Of a stretch of DNA of 64,000 nucleotides, positions 53,241 to 64,000 are shown one piece after another. This stretch comes from Gnetum montanum (taxonomy: Eukaryota; Streptophyta; Gnetopsida; Gnetales; Gnetaceae): assembly GCA_015680685.1 (NCBI GenBank), contig MNCI01008581.1:51670-115669 (forward strand), written 5' to 3'. Numbering within the stretch: the stretch's first letter is position 1; each line of letters starts with the position of its first letter. The notes beneath the pieces were generated by a model that saw only the letters and a program-made list of their open reading frames with translations, had not been told where the DNA came from and did no database searches. Both the position numbers and the translations under genes were made by a program.

Positions 53241-54540
53241 TAATTATTCATCTAGTGTCATTATGAATCAATATAAAAGAAAGGATCATCGAGAGCCTCC
53301 ATTATGGATCAATTTGTTGATGACATATTTTACTTCTTCACTAGAAAATATCATTGATATCATTATTACCTACTATGAAGTCTTGGGATCTATAATTGTA
53401 ATGCCCCACAGTTTTTATACCCTTGTTAGTATTGACCTTGACTTCATTATGGTTTTTTCCCTTCTTTGTGAATATGTTGATGTCCTTGATTGGGTGTCGG
53501 ACCCCAAAAAAATACATATATTAAAATTAAAAATTTAGATTACAAAAGCAGAGTACTACAAAGAGGAGAAACTCCAAATGAACAAAAAAGAAAGGGCTAA
53601 CAGTTTTGGGGATGCCTTTTCAAGTTTTCATCCTTACAACCAATCCTAAAAAACCTCCACTCTAGGGTAGGAAATCAAACATTTCATGAGAAGATTAACT
53701 TTAGTGGAGGGGGAGGAGGCCCCCGCCCTATTAATTGAATCAACATTATCAAAAAAAATATTGTCTCTATATCTTGACTAATAACTACAAATGAATTATT
53801 AATAGTTAAAATGTCTTGAACACGTTGTCCATTCTAAAGATTTGGCATGTAATTGCCAATAGATAGAATTTCTTGATGTTTTTTTATTATAAAGAACCAT
53901 TTAGAAACCATATGAATTAACAACAGGTTTCTTTTGAGACCTTAGGAACAAATATTTGTTTCCCCTTAGTCATTAAAAAATTCTTTGAAATTAAATTAAC
54001 TAGAACCTTCCTCAAAGATACATTTTGTTGAACAATAATAAAAGAAAAGGGTGGGCTAACTGGTGTCCTTGATTGATGGATATATGGGTGTCTAGATGTG
54101 ATTGGTGTGAGCTTTGGTATGGTATGTGGACCCACATGTTTTTTATTACTTCTAGAGTATACCATAATATTATCAATGAGCATTGTTACAAAGTTATCTA
54201 AATAGGACCTTAGAACACTATTCTTAAATGTATAGATACTAAAGGCACATTTGTCAACCCAAATGACAATACAATTAATTCATAGTGTCCATATCTTGTT
54301 CCAAAAATAGTCTTTGGAACATGTTCCTCTTTAATTCTTAGGTAATGATGTTGTTGGAACCCAAAATAATTGAAGCATAGGTGCATCCCAAGATTTATAG
54401 AAGTTTAATGAAGTCTAAGTCAGTTAGCTGTGTCAATGCATCCTCGGATGTGTTCACACATGTCGATGCCAGTTCTCCCTAAGCCTATATAATGCACACA
54501 CTAGCCACATTTATGGAACCTTTGGTCATTCTTCTAACAA
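53241..54540. other. Unassigned sequence upstream of the flavoprotein gene
   Basis: The plus-strand ORF 53164-53538 starts inside the SINE and shows no domain. The stretch 53525-53720 is A/G-rich and may be an antisense LINE end. Nothing firm. Confidence 0.35.
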
Positions 54541-54559
54541 AGCTCATGTTGTTTGTTTT

Positions 54560-55660
54560 CATAGGACTTAGCAAAATTTCCCTTTGATCATGTTGAAAAG
54601 GAAAAAATACAAATAGAATTAGCTCTACACATGGATTATATTATAGTGTGCATGCATGTGTACTATGTTCATCAAGATTTAATAACAAAACATCTAGATA
54701 TGTACTTAAGCATAATCCACGATAAGATGGATAAAAATAAGACATCATTACCTAGATTACTTCTGTTGCCTAAGGGAATATCAAGAAGAGACAAATTTTA
54801 GTTTTCATTGATAGACATATTAGTCCATGGTAAGGGTAATGATGAATTTAGCCATTTTACACCATTTTATATAAAAATGACCTTTTAATTTATAATTACT
54901 TCTCTTGAAAAGTGCTTACATGATTTGGAGGAGGAGCCAGTTAATTAGCTAGGTGGGCTTTCTAGTATTGTTTAGGAACATTCAATAACTAGTTATGCAT
55001 TACTTAATAACTCCATTATCCCAAACATTAATATCCTAAAAGATGAAATCAAGAAGGAAAACGAATTTATAAGATAACATGCACCTTTTCTAGGAACTTT
55101 GTTTCTGCAAATGGATAACTATGGTGGGAATAACAAAAACAAGTATGTTTTTTAACTTCTATCCTTACTAATATCATGGAGGGTTTTCAATATCATCAAA
55201 TTAGGATTCGTCCTTATTGATCAGAGTCATAAAAACATAGATGAAAGCTTTGTTTACTAGTTAAAAATAATTAGGAAAAGTAATATATTCACTCTACCAT
55301 AACTTATGAATATATATTGCACAATAGACTTTGATAGTGGGTAGAATTATAGTCCTTACTTGATAGAGAATGTTTATGACTTCAAAAGCTACTTGAAAGA
55401 TTATTTGTCAAATCTAATTAAATACATGGTTGGGACACAAAACATTCATCACATTAGATTTTATGTCATTGATGGAATGCTAGTAGTGTCATGGAAAAGA
55501 AATATAAGGAAAAAAGTTTGGTTTGATGCAATTGATCTATGGACAAGGAAGGATGGTCAGCCATATCTTCCTGTGGGAGATCCTCCAATATTATCACATT
55601 CAAGAATATATAAAAGAAAAATAGAAATTATTACTGTTAGCATTTAGAGCTATATTAAAT
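54560..55660 (+). pseudogene. Decayed ORF with a DUF7869-like signature
   Basis: One plus-strand frame, broken by about ten stops, reads DLAKFPFDHVEKEKIQIELA (about 54566), FLQMDNYGGNNKNKYVF (about 55101-55150) and LGFVLIDQSHKNIDESFVY (about 55203-55257). It continues IENVYDFKSYLKDYLSNLIK and RKDGQPYLPVGDPP (55540-55590). The pair D-N-x4-NKN-[RK]-[YF]-V and G[FL]L..G.TH.DID is shared by a family of plant and animal proteins (DUF7869 as I recall it), perhaps transposase-derived. The last 95 codons (55360-55647) are open. Biochemical function unknown. Confidence 0.5.
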
Positions 55661-55786
55661 TTTAGGATAATGAGACCAAAAGAAGAAATCTCCAAACTAG
55701 GAACATAATAGTGTGGGAAAAAAGAATTAAACATTAGCAAAGGATTATCCAACAATTGGATTATTTAAAAAATGAACAAGATTTTT

Positions 55787-56557
55787 TGATGAGCGATGGA
55801 GTATCCAACATCCAACCATACAAGATATGAGTGTTTACACATGATCTCAATCGAATTTCGTAAACAAGGAAATCTAATTATGCAAGTAATTGATTAGAGT
55901 TCACGATCATTGTCTTCCCACGTGAGCTAGTAAATTTAGTATGTATGGTTTAACTCACAATGAGGTATGTGATAGATGATGTTGTATTGGCCATATTACA
56001 CCTAGTAAACATAAAGTAAATGGAATAGTTTCTAAATCTAAGTAACAATAAACAAATCTAATCTAGCCTATGTGATGAGCATCTAGTCTTGACCTTCCGT
56101 TCACACCTTGGACTTCATGGAAAGTAAATTAGTAACTAATGAAAATAATAATCATTAAGCTAAGTGAAAATAGTAACATTATTCTAAGTGTAAACAATAA
56201 AGACTAAGTAGTGCTACAATGATGTGAAGTAATCTTGATCTTTATTTCCATGCATGAAACGTGTCCAAGTACATTACACTCAAATAAAGACTTCATTCAA
56301 TTATTAAACATCACACTATGGACATACACTCCTAAGTACTAAGTGATAAAATCAAGAAAACAAACTAATAGAATTTCGCTAAGTGTCTAATGAAATTATC
56401 TATGGACAGTGCACCTAAGTGTTGTATTTATAGGCCTGCACACATCTACGATATCGGATACACAACATTGTATCTTGTGCCCCGATATTAGGGATCCAAT
56501 ATCATGGCTTTAATATCAGATACCCAATATTGTGGCCGAGAAAAATTCAATTTAGCA
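55787..56557 (-). repeat. Gypsy 2 3' LTR
   Basis: On the minus strand it opens TGCTAAATTG at 56557 and ends CTCATCA at 55787. It shares with gypsy 1 the GATAT-rich U3 (CTTGTGCCCCGATATT on the plus strand at 56477) and the end CCACTCATCA, but has only one copy of the unit duplicated in gypsy 1. At 771 bp it is correspondingly shorter. Confidence 0.8.
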
Positions 56558-57385
56558 TACTCTCACAAGTGACTGAAAACTCATCCTTGAGTTAAAAAAA
56601 ATGAGGATAGAATTCTTTACAAAATTGAGAGGTAGATTTACATTACACTAACTCTTATATACATGACTCTCTAATGTTGCAATGGAGTTTACAAAAATGA
56701 CACGACTTATGACATAACAACTTCACAATACAAAAAACAATAATTTGGCAAAGATGGATGTATCATTATGTTGTTCCAAGTGGTAGTGGCTCTTCCATTG
56801 GTTGCTTTTGCTTATCATCAGGCTTCTAGAATTTGTATTAGTTTAGGAGCACCTGAAGCTTCTCTTCTTCCATTCTAGAATCATGAACTATCCATGCTGA
56901 TGAACCAATGTTTGATGGAATCAACGTGTCCCATGGGCATGGCAGTTATGGAAACATGTGGTTTGCTTTAACATACGAAGCTATGAATTGCCTCCTCTCT
57001 TCCTCGAATGCTCTAGCATTTTTTCTTAATTCATGATAGTTTGATAGTCTCCTAGCTAGGTTTGCTACTACATCTTTTGGCCTGTGGTAGCCAGCCTTTA
57101 CTGCTTCTAGTTCTAAGTTTGTTACTTGGAATTTCTACAAAGCATCTTTTCTATATGCAAACTCTTTCTCATATAAGGCATAGGTGGCTACTACTTGTTG
57201 TTCTAATTCATTTTTGGGCCTGCTTGCTATCAACATGGCTAAGTTAGTGATGAGCAACAAGGTACCCCTATGCCCAATCATACGAATCATGAAGCATTCA
57301 TGCATGACTTGGTCAAATTCCATGAACTTTATCATTTCTAGTGCACTAGCCCTTTAGGAAAGTAAATCTAGCCTTAAGATCCATC
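55787..57385 (-). mobile_element. Gypsy 2: 3' end of an element of the gypsy 1 family
   Basis: Minus-strand 3' LTR (56557 to 55787) and the 3' third of the extra ORF (57340 to about 56650). The coding text parallels gypsy 1: NLAMLIASRPKNELEQQVVA against [15 protein letters not shown], and ARAFEEERRQF, MEEPLPLGTT against [10 protein letters not shown]. Right of 57385 the sequence switches to the LTR of gypsy 3, so the element is truncated or was split by that insertion. A 5' half was not seen in the window. Confidence 0.8.
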
Positions 57386-57407
57386 GTTGTCCTCCCAATT
57401 ACACTGG

Positions 57408-58189
57408 TGATGTACGTTGGTATGGTTAAGTGTAACTAAGGCATTTGATTTTTATCATTTTGTATTTTATATCTTGGGTGCTCGAAATGTAGATAAAAAG
57501 AAGTTTGATTAACTAATCTAAATAACTAATTAACTAATCATTTAACTAATCCTAACATAAGTATCTGTTCCCACTTTCCATACATGTCCTAAACATAAGT
57601 ATCCACTCTTGGGTGACCAAATGCTACGTTACTAGGTGTACCAAGTGATAATGCTACTAGGATTACCAAGTGAATATATGGTATGCTCGAAGCGGTCATG
57701 CTTATGTATTTAATCTATCCAGCTTAATAATCTCATTAACTTAATTTCTGGAAAATAATTGTGAAATAATTGAAAATAATTAACAAATAATTGAAAACAT
57801 TGAATGCATAAAAAAAAGCTAATCTATCCAAAGTGCTACAAGGTTTATCAAAAAGCTCATCTTTATTGTTGCACACACTATCATGCTTAGGTGCAAATGC
57901 CCGAATAAAGATCCATACACTCAATGACTCCTGCTGCAGGTACTCAGGGAAAAAATTCTAACTTTTGAATGGAAAAAATGTAAGAGCTTTGCTATAATTG
58001 AAATCTGGACTCCCCATAAATGTAGCGGGTAGGCACGTATTTATAGGCAACGGACAAATACCGTGTTGACGAGGCATCATCGATGTAGGTTGAAATGTGT
58101 CAACGGGGCCTCGTGGATAAGGCCTCGTTGATGTAGTCAGCTACATCGATGAGGCCTCGTCAATGTAGCCAACCAATGACGACTCATCA
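57408..58189 (-). repeat. Gypsy 3 3' LTR
   Basis: Opens TGATGAGTCG at 58189, right after the purine tract TTGTGGGGGTA. The U3 has three or more copies of GAGGCCTCGT-like words (58060-58170) around CTACATCGATG, and a TATA box CCTATAAATACG (complement of about 58031-58042). The end TACATCA at 57408 is inferred from the CA rule. Confidence 0.65.
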
Positions 58190-58200
58190 TACCCCCACAA
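58190..58200 (-). other. Gypsy 3 polypurine tract
   Basis: TTGTGGGGGTA on the minus strand directly before the 3' LTR, the best-kept of the three tracts in the window. Confidence 0.65.
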
Positions 58201-58439
58201 CTGAATGAAAACTCATCCTCAAGTTCTTTTACAAAATTGAAAAGTTATGGGATTATTGATTGACTTTTCTTTCAACAAAACAAACTTGATTGACTTGACA
58301 AAAAATGGAGTGCCTGGGTGTACGGATCAACACATTACAAAAATGGTGGTTTTTAGGACACAAAATTGAACACCATGACACAACTCTTCAAAATTTGGAC
58401 AAACCATTCCTTGATGATGTAAAGCTTGTTGGAGAAGAT

Positions 58440-61290
58440 CAAATAGTCCCAGGTAATGGTGGTTCCTAAGGCTCTAAGGAAATTTCACTGGCTTCATGCA
58501 CTAGCGGTGTTGAGGTTGTGGTTGTCTTACTACTACTACAACTTCAAGTGGGAGGTAGAAAGCATCCAGAAGTGCTTTCATTTTTTCCTCCTTACTCCTA
58601 GGCTCATGCGTCATGCATGCAACTTCCTCAATGTGGGTTGGAATGGGCACATCCCAAGGACACAGGATCGCTGGAAACAACTCCTTGACGTTGACAAACT
58701 AGGCAACGAACTTTTTGCGTTCAATGTCGAATGCTCGCATTGTGTTCTTCAGCTCCTAGTAGTCATTCATCCATCTGGCTAGGTTCTTGACAATGGATCT
58801 TTGATCTATGAATCATCCTTTGAGGACTTTGAGTTTAGTGTTAGCAGTCTCAAGCTTTTTCTTGGTGTCTTTGGGGTCTTTGAACTTGGCCTCATATAGC
58901 AAATACAAGCTAGCCACCTGCTTCTCCAATTCTGACTGTAGTCATCTAGCTGTCAACATTGCTAGGTTTACGTAACAAAGATTGGCCAACTCCATATATT
59001 TTGTCATTTCTTCGATTTGCAACTCCTTCAAGTGGATCTCCACTTTGTTGTAGGAATTAATCCCATCAAGGATGGGCTATCACATCTCTCTTCCTTGTTG
59101 GAGTTGCTGGAGGGCTTCATTCACTTTAGCTTTTACCATTTGGATTTCTTTTTCGTTAATTTTTTATTGCAAGCCAACCTAGTCCTTGTAGTGATTTTTC
59201 ACCCTTTCAAACTTAAGAGCTTCATTCTTCTAGGTGGAGATTTTGATGGTAGACTTTTGTCACAAGGTGCGCACCTTTTCTATTGACAAATTTCAATTCT
59301 CTATAGCTAATTTTCTCAGTTCAGTGTTTACTCTAGTAAGCTGCTCCTATTGTTGATGAATGAATTCCTACATTTGATCTCTTTGAGCATTAACATTTTG
59401 CAAGCGATGATTTTGTGCAGTCAGTGCCTCATTTTCTTGGTGCATCTGATTTAAGTCCTTTTTAATTGAATGTGTTTTAGCTTCTACCATGGACTATTTG
59501 AAGATGGCCATTACCACTTCCTCCTCAGCCTTTTGAAGTCATTCCTGAAGCTGTTTGATAGCTTCATCTCTTGTCATTGCTGGGTTGAGGATTGTTTGCT
59601 CTGCAAGTCAAGCACGAAGTTCAACAACCTTTGTGACCAAGCATTGATTTTGCTCTTGGGCTATTTCTAGTTGCCATTCCAAAATAATGCATTTGCCCCT
59701 TACATTCAATAACTTCAATTGGGTTGCAGTGATGTTCTCTAGAAGATCAAAGATATCTAGAGTCAATTGCTCAGTTCCTACCAATCGTTCCAAAAGTTGT
59801 TCATGTTGGGTTGCATTCAATTTCCTATCGATGATGCCTACAGATGTCTGCACATCTTGGAGTATAGATACATCTGGTACAAATGCCGCAGGTGCATTCA
59901 ATGCCTTAGCTACACAGTTAACTACCAATTCTATCACTATTTCCTACCCTTGGTGCTACATCACCAAGATAGTTACCTCTTCACCTTCCTCCAACCTCAT
60001 TGAGAAACTAGTGGCATTCCTAGAGATTTCTGGGAATAAATAATATGTCGCTAGCGGCACCATTACCTCTTGAGCATTGGGATCCAACCTCGAAAGTAGC
60101 TAGGTTCTTGGGTAGAGAAAATGGGACCACCCCTCTCTATCTGACTAATTGTTCAAGCCATCTCAGTAAGGTGACTCATTGTTGGCCAATACATAGATGG
60201 ATCCATCCCACTTGTTCTTATCTACTACTCTTGTTCACTCAAGAGCTGCTCTTGGATTTGTCACAGATGTTGATGGACTACGCAAGCCACAAGTGTTGTC
60301 TCCTGAGTGGGAGGTGGTGGTGTTAGCTCCTCTTCTTGGATGGCTACTAGCATTTTGTCCTTCATAATTTCTGTCCATGAGGCCAAGGGAGTATGCCTGA
60401 GAGTGTCATTAGAATAACAAACAATACCTGCCCTCTTACAAAGTTTTCTTATAAGACATGGAAAAGGTAGGATCCTCCTTCCACGTTCGTTCTCCTTCAA
60501 ATGCTTCTCAATCTCCAAAAAAATTAGCTGTGGAAGGTTAATGGGAAATTTCTTGCTTAGAATGGCACATGCACGAGTAGAGAAGGTAGTCACCTTACTC
60601 AGCCTTATCATCAAATTGAGGTGATAGGCCATAATCTTGAAATAAATTCACTCCACCGATGTGAGCGCACCATACTCCTTACGATCCATCATGTAACATT
60701 GCTAGGTCCACTCCCTTTTTGCCTCAAGGTCACCTTTTGTTGATATTTCTACCAATTGTGTTCTGATGTTAGGAAAACCTAGTGCCTATGCGATGGCCTC
60801 CACCAAATAGGACACTTGAACATCCTTGAACTTTACAATGGACCCTAGCCTTTAACAATTCCAGAAGAGATAGGTCTCTCCCATGTACCACTCCCCATTG
60901 ATTGTGATGATTGGCCACATGCGAGAGGTTTGCAATTGTGTTTTGACATCTTCTAGAGCTTTCTCCAAAAATGGCTTGAAGTTTATCTCTTAAAGGATTG
61001 ATCTTTGGAGCTCTCGGGACTTGATGATGTCTAGACAGGCTCGAGTCAGAGTGACCTCAATCCTAGGTACAAGTTCAAGTGCTTGTCCTTATTGAGATTA
61101 TTTTGTAGGCACTTCTTATTCTAGAATCTATTGAATAGATTCCACTTCGAGCTCCTTCCAAAGAGGTCCCATTGCATGGATCACCTCTTGTTGTTCTTGA
61201 CCTTGTTCCTATTAGCCCCTTCTAGCTTTGGGTTGTTTCTCTTGTGGTTGTGAGGGTTCTGCTTCCTACGAGTGCTTTTGTTTGGGTGCC
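58440..61290 (-). pseudogene. Gypsy 3 extra ORF in env position, broken
   Basis: From MAPKQKHS (complement of about 61290) it runs parallel to the gypsy 1 ORF: INGEWYMGETYLFWN (about 60890), [20 protein letters not shown] (about 60460-60420), a Pro/Gln linker, then a coiled coil (HEQLLERLVGTEQLTLDIFD at 59790-59740, LEWQLEIAQEQNQCLVTKVV) and a tail with LCPWDVPIPTH and KEEKMKALLDAF. The block order and spacing are conserved between the two elements, so the ORF was presumably under selection in their ancestors. Many stops, mostly at Gln codons. Confidence 0.7.
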
Positions 61291-61726
61291 ATCTACAATC
61301 ACAATAGAACCATGGATTAGCAATCATTGTGTAACCTTAAAATAATTGGGATACCTTAACTCTTGAAGGTAGTTACACTTGGTTAAGTTGTGATTGTGGC
61401 TAATTTAATTAACTTAATTGTTATTTCTATTTACGCCTTATCATTGATGAATCATCCTGAAGGTTGTTCAAAGGGTTAACTTGGAAAAAATTGATGTTTA
61501 TATATGATTAAGATTACTAACCCTTGGGGGAGTTAGAAATTTTTTTTGAGAATTGCATCAGAAACCTTAAGGTTTGTGGTCCCCACAATAAAGATCTTAC
61601 CTTTAGTAAGTGCAAGATCGAAAATGGAGTGATTTGGACAAACAGTTTGAAAGTTATGGGCTCTGAAAAATTACAAAAATTCCCCATGTGTTATGAGCAA
61701 ATGATAAAAAATTCCAAAGTGTTCGA

Positions 61727-61830
61727 TGGTATATATAGCATTTTTGTATTGCATTGATGAGGCCTCGATGATGGGGCCTTGTTGACGGGATTACCTACGT
61801 CGACGAGGCCTCGATGATGCAGCTATTGAC
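61727..61830 (-). promoter_or_regulatory. Internal LTR-like promoter in gypsy 3 spacer
   Basis: On the plus strand GATGAGGCCTCGATGATGGG, TTGTTGACGG and GACGAGGCCTCGATGATG (61753-61818) lie upstream, in the minus sense, of the TATA-like GCTATATATACC (complement of 61731-61742). The GAGGCCTCG words are those of this element's own LTR U3. Confidence 0.45.
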
Positions 61831-62527
61831 CATCGTTGACTTTCGTTAACTTTGGTTAAACTTTTAAAATACAAGGAATTTTTTGATGAAATTGGGATCA
61901 AATGAAAGCTTAGAAGACCAAGAATAGTACAAAATCATGAGAAGATGGCATTGAAGTTCATAAATATGGAAAAATGGAGAAAAAATGATTTAATGGATGA
62001 ATGCAATGAAAGATTAAGGAGTACTGAGCAGTTTAAATAATGGAAAATACAAAATATAATATTGTAATGATGTTAAAGGTAAGGAACCTTAATTAATCAA
62101 GCCAAAAGCTATGCAAATGGGTCCTCCCCATAGTAGGTTCATGTCCTTTTTGCCCTTGCATAACCTCAACTAAGGATTCCATGAGCCCCATAGTCAATTT
62201 AATGATCATGACAAGTTAAGGACCAACCCAAAATAATCCACTAAAGAATCCCAATACGTCATACTAAGACATAGAATATAACATAGAACTCAGTAGTGAC
62301 ATGAGTTATGGTAGCATGGATGAATGATAGAGAAGGTGGAATGTAGTTCCAAATTAAGGTCATAAGAAGTTCCTTGTGGAATTGTGGTTAAAATGACTCG
62401 AGAAGTTCCATCCTCAGTCTAGACAAAAACCATCCACTTTCAGTGACTTTGCATCATCACTCTAAGATCGATCCACCCACTTGAGACACAAGAGTGTCCT
62501 TGCAAGACAACCACCATTCCACAAAGA

Positions 62528-62564
62528 GGAGAGAGAGGTAGGAAGTGAGAGAGAGAGAGAGAGG
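62528..62564. repeat. (GA)n microsatellite
   Basis: GAGAGAGG..GAGAGAGAGAGAGAGAG tract in the gypsy 3 spacer. Confidence 0.85.
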
Positions 62565-63429
62565 GCCTTAGTTAGAGGGGACTGTCAGGCATAGGTATAT
62601 GTCTTTCGAGTACCATAACCAGTGCTTGTAGCCTTTTTATTTGTCCAATGGGGTGTGCTTTCAATTCCCATCATTTTTATTTTTATTTTTTTGAATGATG
62701 GGAACCACACCATGCAACGACGTTATTTCTCTTCCTATCATTGATAGTGTGGAATGGTAGGAAGTTCACAAAAAAACACTCAAGCACTCTAGCAAGAAGA
62801 ACAATACAATGAGTATTGAGTTCCCTTAAAGTCACACCCTTTACAAACCTTTGGATCCTTCTTGATTCCCAAACTACCAAGGTCATTGATTGATTAAAAG
62901 TCTCTTTAATGTAAAAAGGACCTCAAATTCCTAGAATGAGGAAAATCATGGAGTTCATTGGATGGGTGGATGACATGGATTCATTACTTGTTCCATGAAA
63001 AATAAACCATGTCAAAGTCATCAAACATCATAATTCAAAAATAGAAACAAGACATCCACAATCACACATTAAGCATAAACCATCATTTGTAAATAATAAT
63101 AGTAGCATTGTGTCCTGTGATAATAAAGCAGATTTATTAGCAAAAATGAGAAAATAACACACTCAATCAAAAGAAACACAAGAGACAAAATAAAGTAAAA
63201 TATTTAGAAAGTGTAAAATAATCAAGAAAATCTAAATGTACTAAAAATGTTATAAAATTATAAAAATTTGAAAAATCAAAAATTTGTAAAATAAAAAATG
63301 TAAAAAATAAAAAGGATTGAAAAAGTGAGAGGTCATGATAATGGTTAGCATAGATGGCCATCTCCCCCATGATTGAGTTGGAAGGAGGAGATTTAAAAAA
63401 TAGAACATGGATGTCCATTAGGTAAGGTG

Positions 63430-64000
63430 GTATTTACACTGGCCGATCTTGGTTCTAGAAAAGGTTTAATTTGTTGGATATTGACCCACTACTTTTTATT
63501 TGGGCTATCAGGTTTGTAAATTATCATGGCCCTAGAGGGAAAGGTTTGATTAATTATATAAGGTCTTTTCCACAATGTTTGAAATTTTGTCATTTGATGT
63601 ACATGTGTAGGGTTCTAGTAGAGGACCTTATCTCCTAGTTGAAACATTACTTTCCTAATTCTAAGGTCATGGCGTTGCTTGCTGAATGCCTTGTTCACCT
63701 CATTCAAAGATAGGGCCACTAAGCGATTGTCATTTAGCACGTTCAAATTGATCAAATGTTTCCTTTTGTGCTAAACATAGGTCAAGGTTTAGATCACATG
63801 CCATTGAGAGCATATGGAGCTTAGATTGAATTGGAAGTGTTGGAAGTTTTCCATACACTAACTCATAGGGAGAGTATCCAATAGGAAGTTTCCAAGTTGA
63901 TCGATAAGCATAGAGAGTATCATTAAGTTTTGTGCCCCAATCCTTCCTATATTTGCTAATGGTTCATGTTAATATTTTAGTAATCTCCTAATTGGTTACC
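63430..64000 (-). pseudogene. Gypsy 3 integrase C-terminal part, broken
   Basis: From the right edge inward: [40 protein letters not shown] and DLNLDLCLAQKETFDQFERA. This aligns with gypsy 1 at 36060-36260 ([28 protein letters not shown]). It is the region after the DDE core. A frameshift near 63760 and stops break it. Confidence 0.8.

Larger units (their letters stand above)
61291..63425 (-). other. Gypsy 3 pol-to-extra-ORF spacer
   Basis: About 2.1 kb, equivalent to 36690-38712 in gypsy 1. It contains an LTR-like promoter segment (61727-61830), a (GA)n tract at 62528-62564 and an A/T-rich stretch at 63150-63310 that mirrors the T-rich stretch of the gypsy 1 spacer. Confidence 0.55.
57408..64000 (-). 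mobile_element. Gypsy 3: related Athila-like element, 3' part
   Basis: Minus strand: integrase C-terminus (64000-63430), ~2-kb spacer, extra ORF (61290-58440), polypurine tract (58198-58190) and 3' LTR (58189-57408). The layout equals gypsy 1, but the LTR sequence differs: its U3 uses GAGGCCTCG repeats instead of GATATC. The 5' part lies right of the window. It abuts gypsy 2 and may be nested in it. Confidence 0.8.

Noticed and set aside
54340-54560. Extension of the DUF7869-like ORF further left
   Set aside because: No readable motif upstream of about 54560, so the left boundary was not extended.

Overview
The window looks like nuclear DNA of a seed plant with a large, retrotransposon-filled genome. 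A gymnosperm, probably a conifer, fits best. The grounds are: one interrupted host gene with a ~31-kb intron; layers of old, stop-riddled plant L1-type LINEs and Athila-like Ty3/gypsy elements; tRNA-derived SINEs; and a Penelope-like element whose RT and GIY-YIG regions are both readable, a type described in plants mainly from conifers. I see no organelle or bacterial gene, and species cannot be told from the sequence.

Host gene: nine minus-strand exons (52508 down to 17705) join in frame with GT..AG introns into 426 codons of a class A flavoprotein monooxygenase like plant kynurenine 3-monooxygenase-like proteins. Exons 1-3 lie at 52.5-50.5 kb and exons 4-9 at 19.7-17.7 kb. Intron 3 (50471-19658, about 30.8 kb) consists largely of mobile DNA. 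The last exon(s) after the GD motif were not found and may lie left of the window.

Layout. 0-1.6 kb: 5' part of a minus-strand LINE (ORF1 and start of ORF2). 1.9 kb: SINE. 3.7-4.2 kb: Ty1/copia remnant. 5.88-8.96 kb: 5'-truncated LINE flanked by a 13-bp target-site duplication (TSD), with a 22-N gap. 9-17.4 kb: AT-rich DNA with nothing recognised. 17.7-19.7 kb: exons 9-4. 20.6-23.5 kb: repeat debris and an antisense LINE 3' end. 23.54-43.24 kb: a full-length LINE with a 17-bp TSD, split at 29.27 kb by a 13.4-kb Athila-like gypsy element with a 5-bp TSD (CTAAG). 43.7-46.56 kb: minus-strand Penelope-like element, itself cut by a LINE 3' fragment. 46.6-50.4 kb: repeat debris and a SINE. 50.5-52.5 kb: exons 3-1 with SINEs in intron 1. 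53.05 kb: SINE with a triplicated A-box. 54.5-55.7 kb: decayed ORF with a DN..NKNK / SH..ID signature. 55.8-64 kb: two minus-strand gypsy elements, one lying against the other.

Two observations go beyond routine annotation. First, all three gypsy copies carry remains of a long extra ORF in the env position (globular domain, Q-rich linker, coiled coil). In the two copies where it can be seen, the pol-to-ORF spacer holds a TATA-bearing segment with short repeats resembling that element's own LTR promoter. Second, the resident LINE family has an unusually long ORF2 tail (globular part, coiled coil, conserved C-terminal block) that recalls the gypsy extra ORF. Coordinates of decayed elements are approximate unless a TSD or splice site is given.
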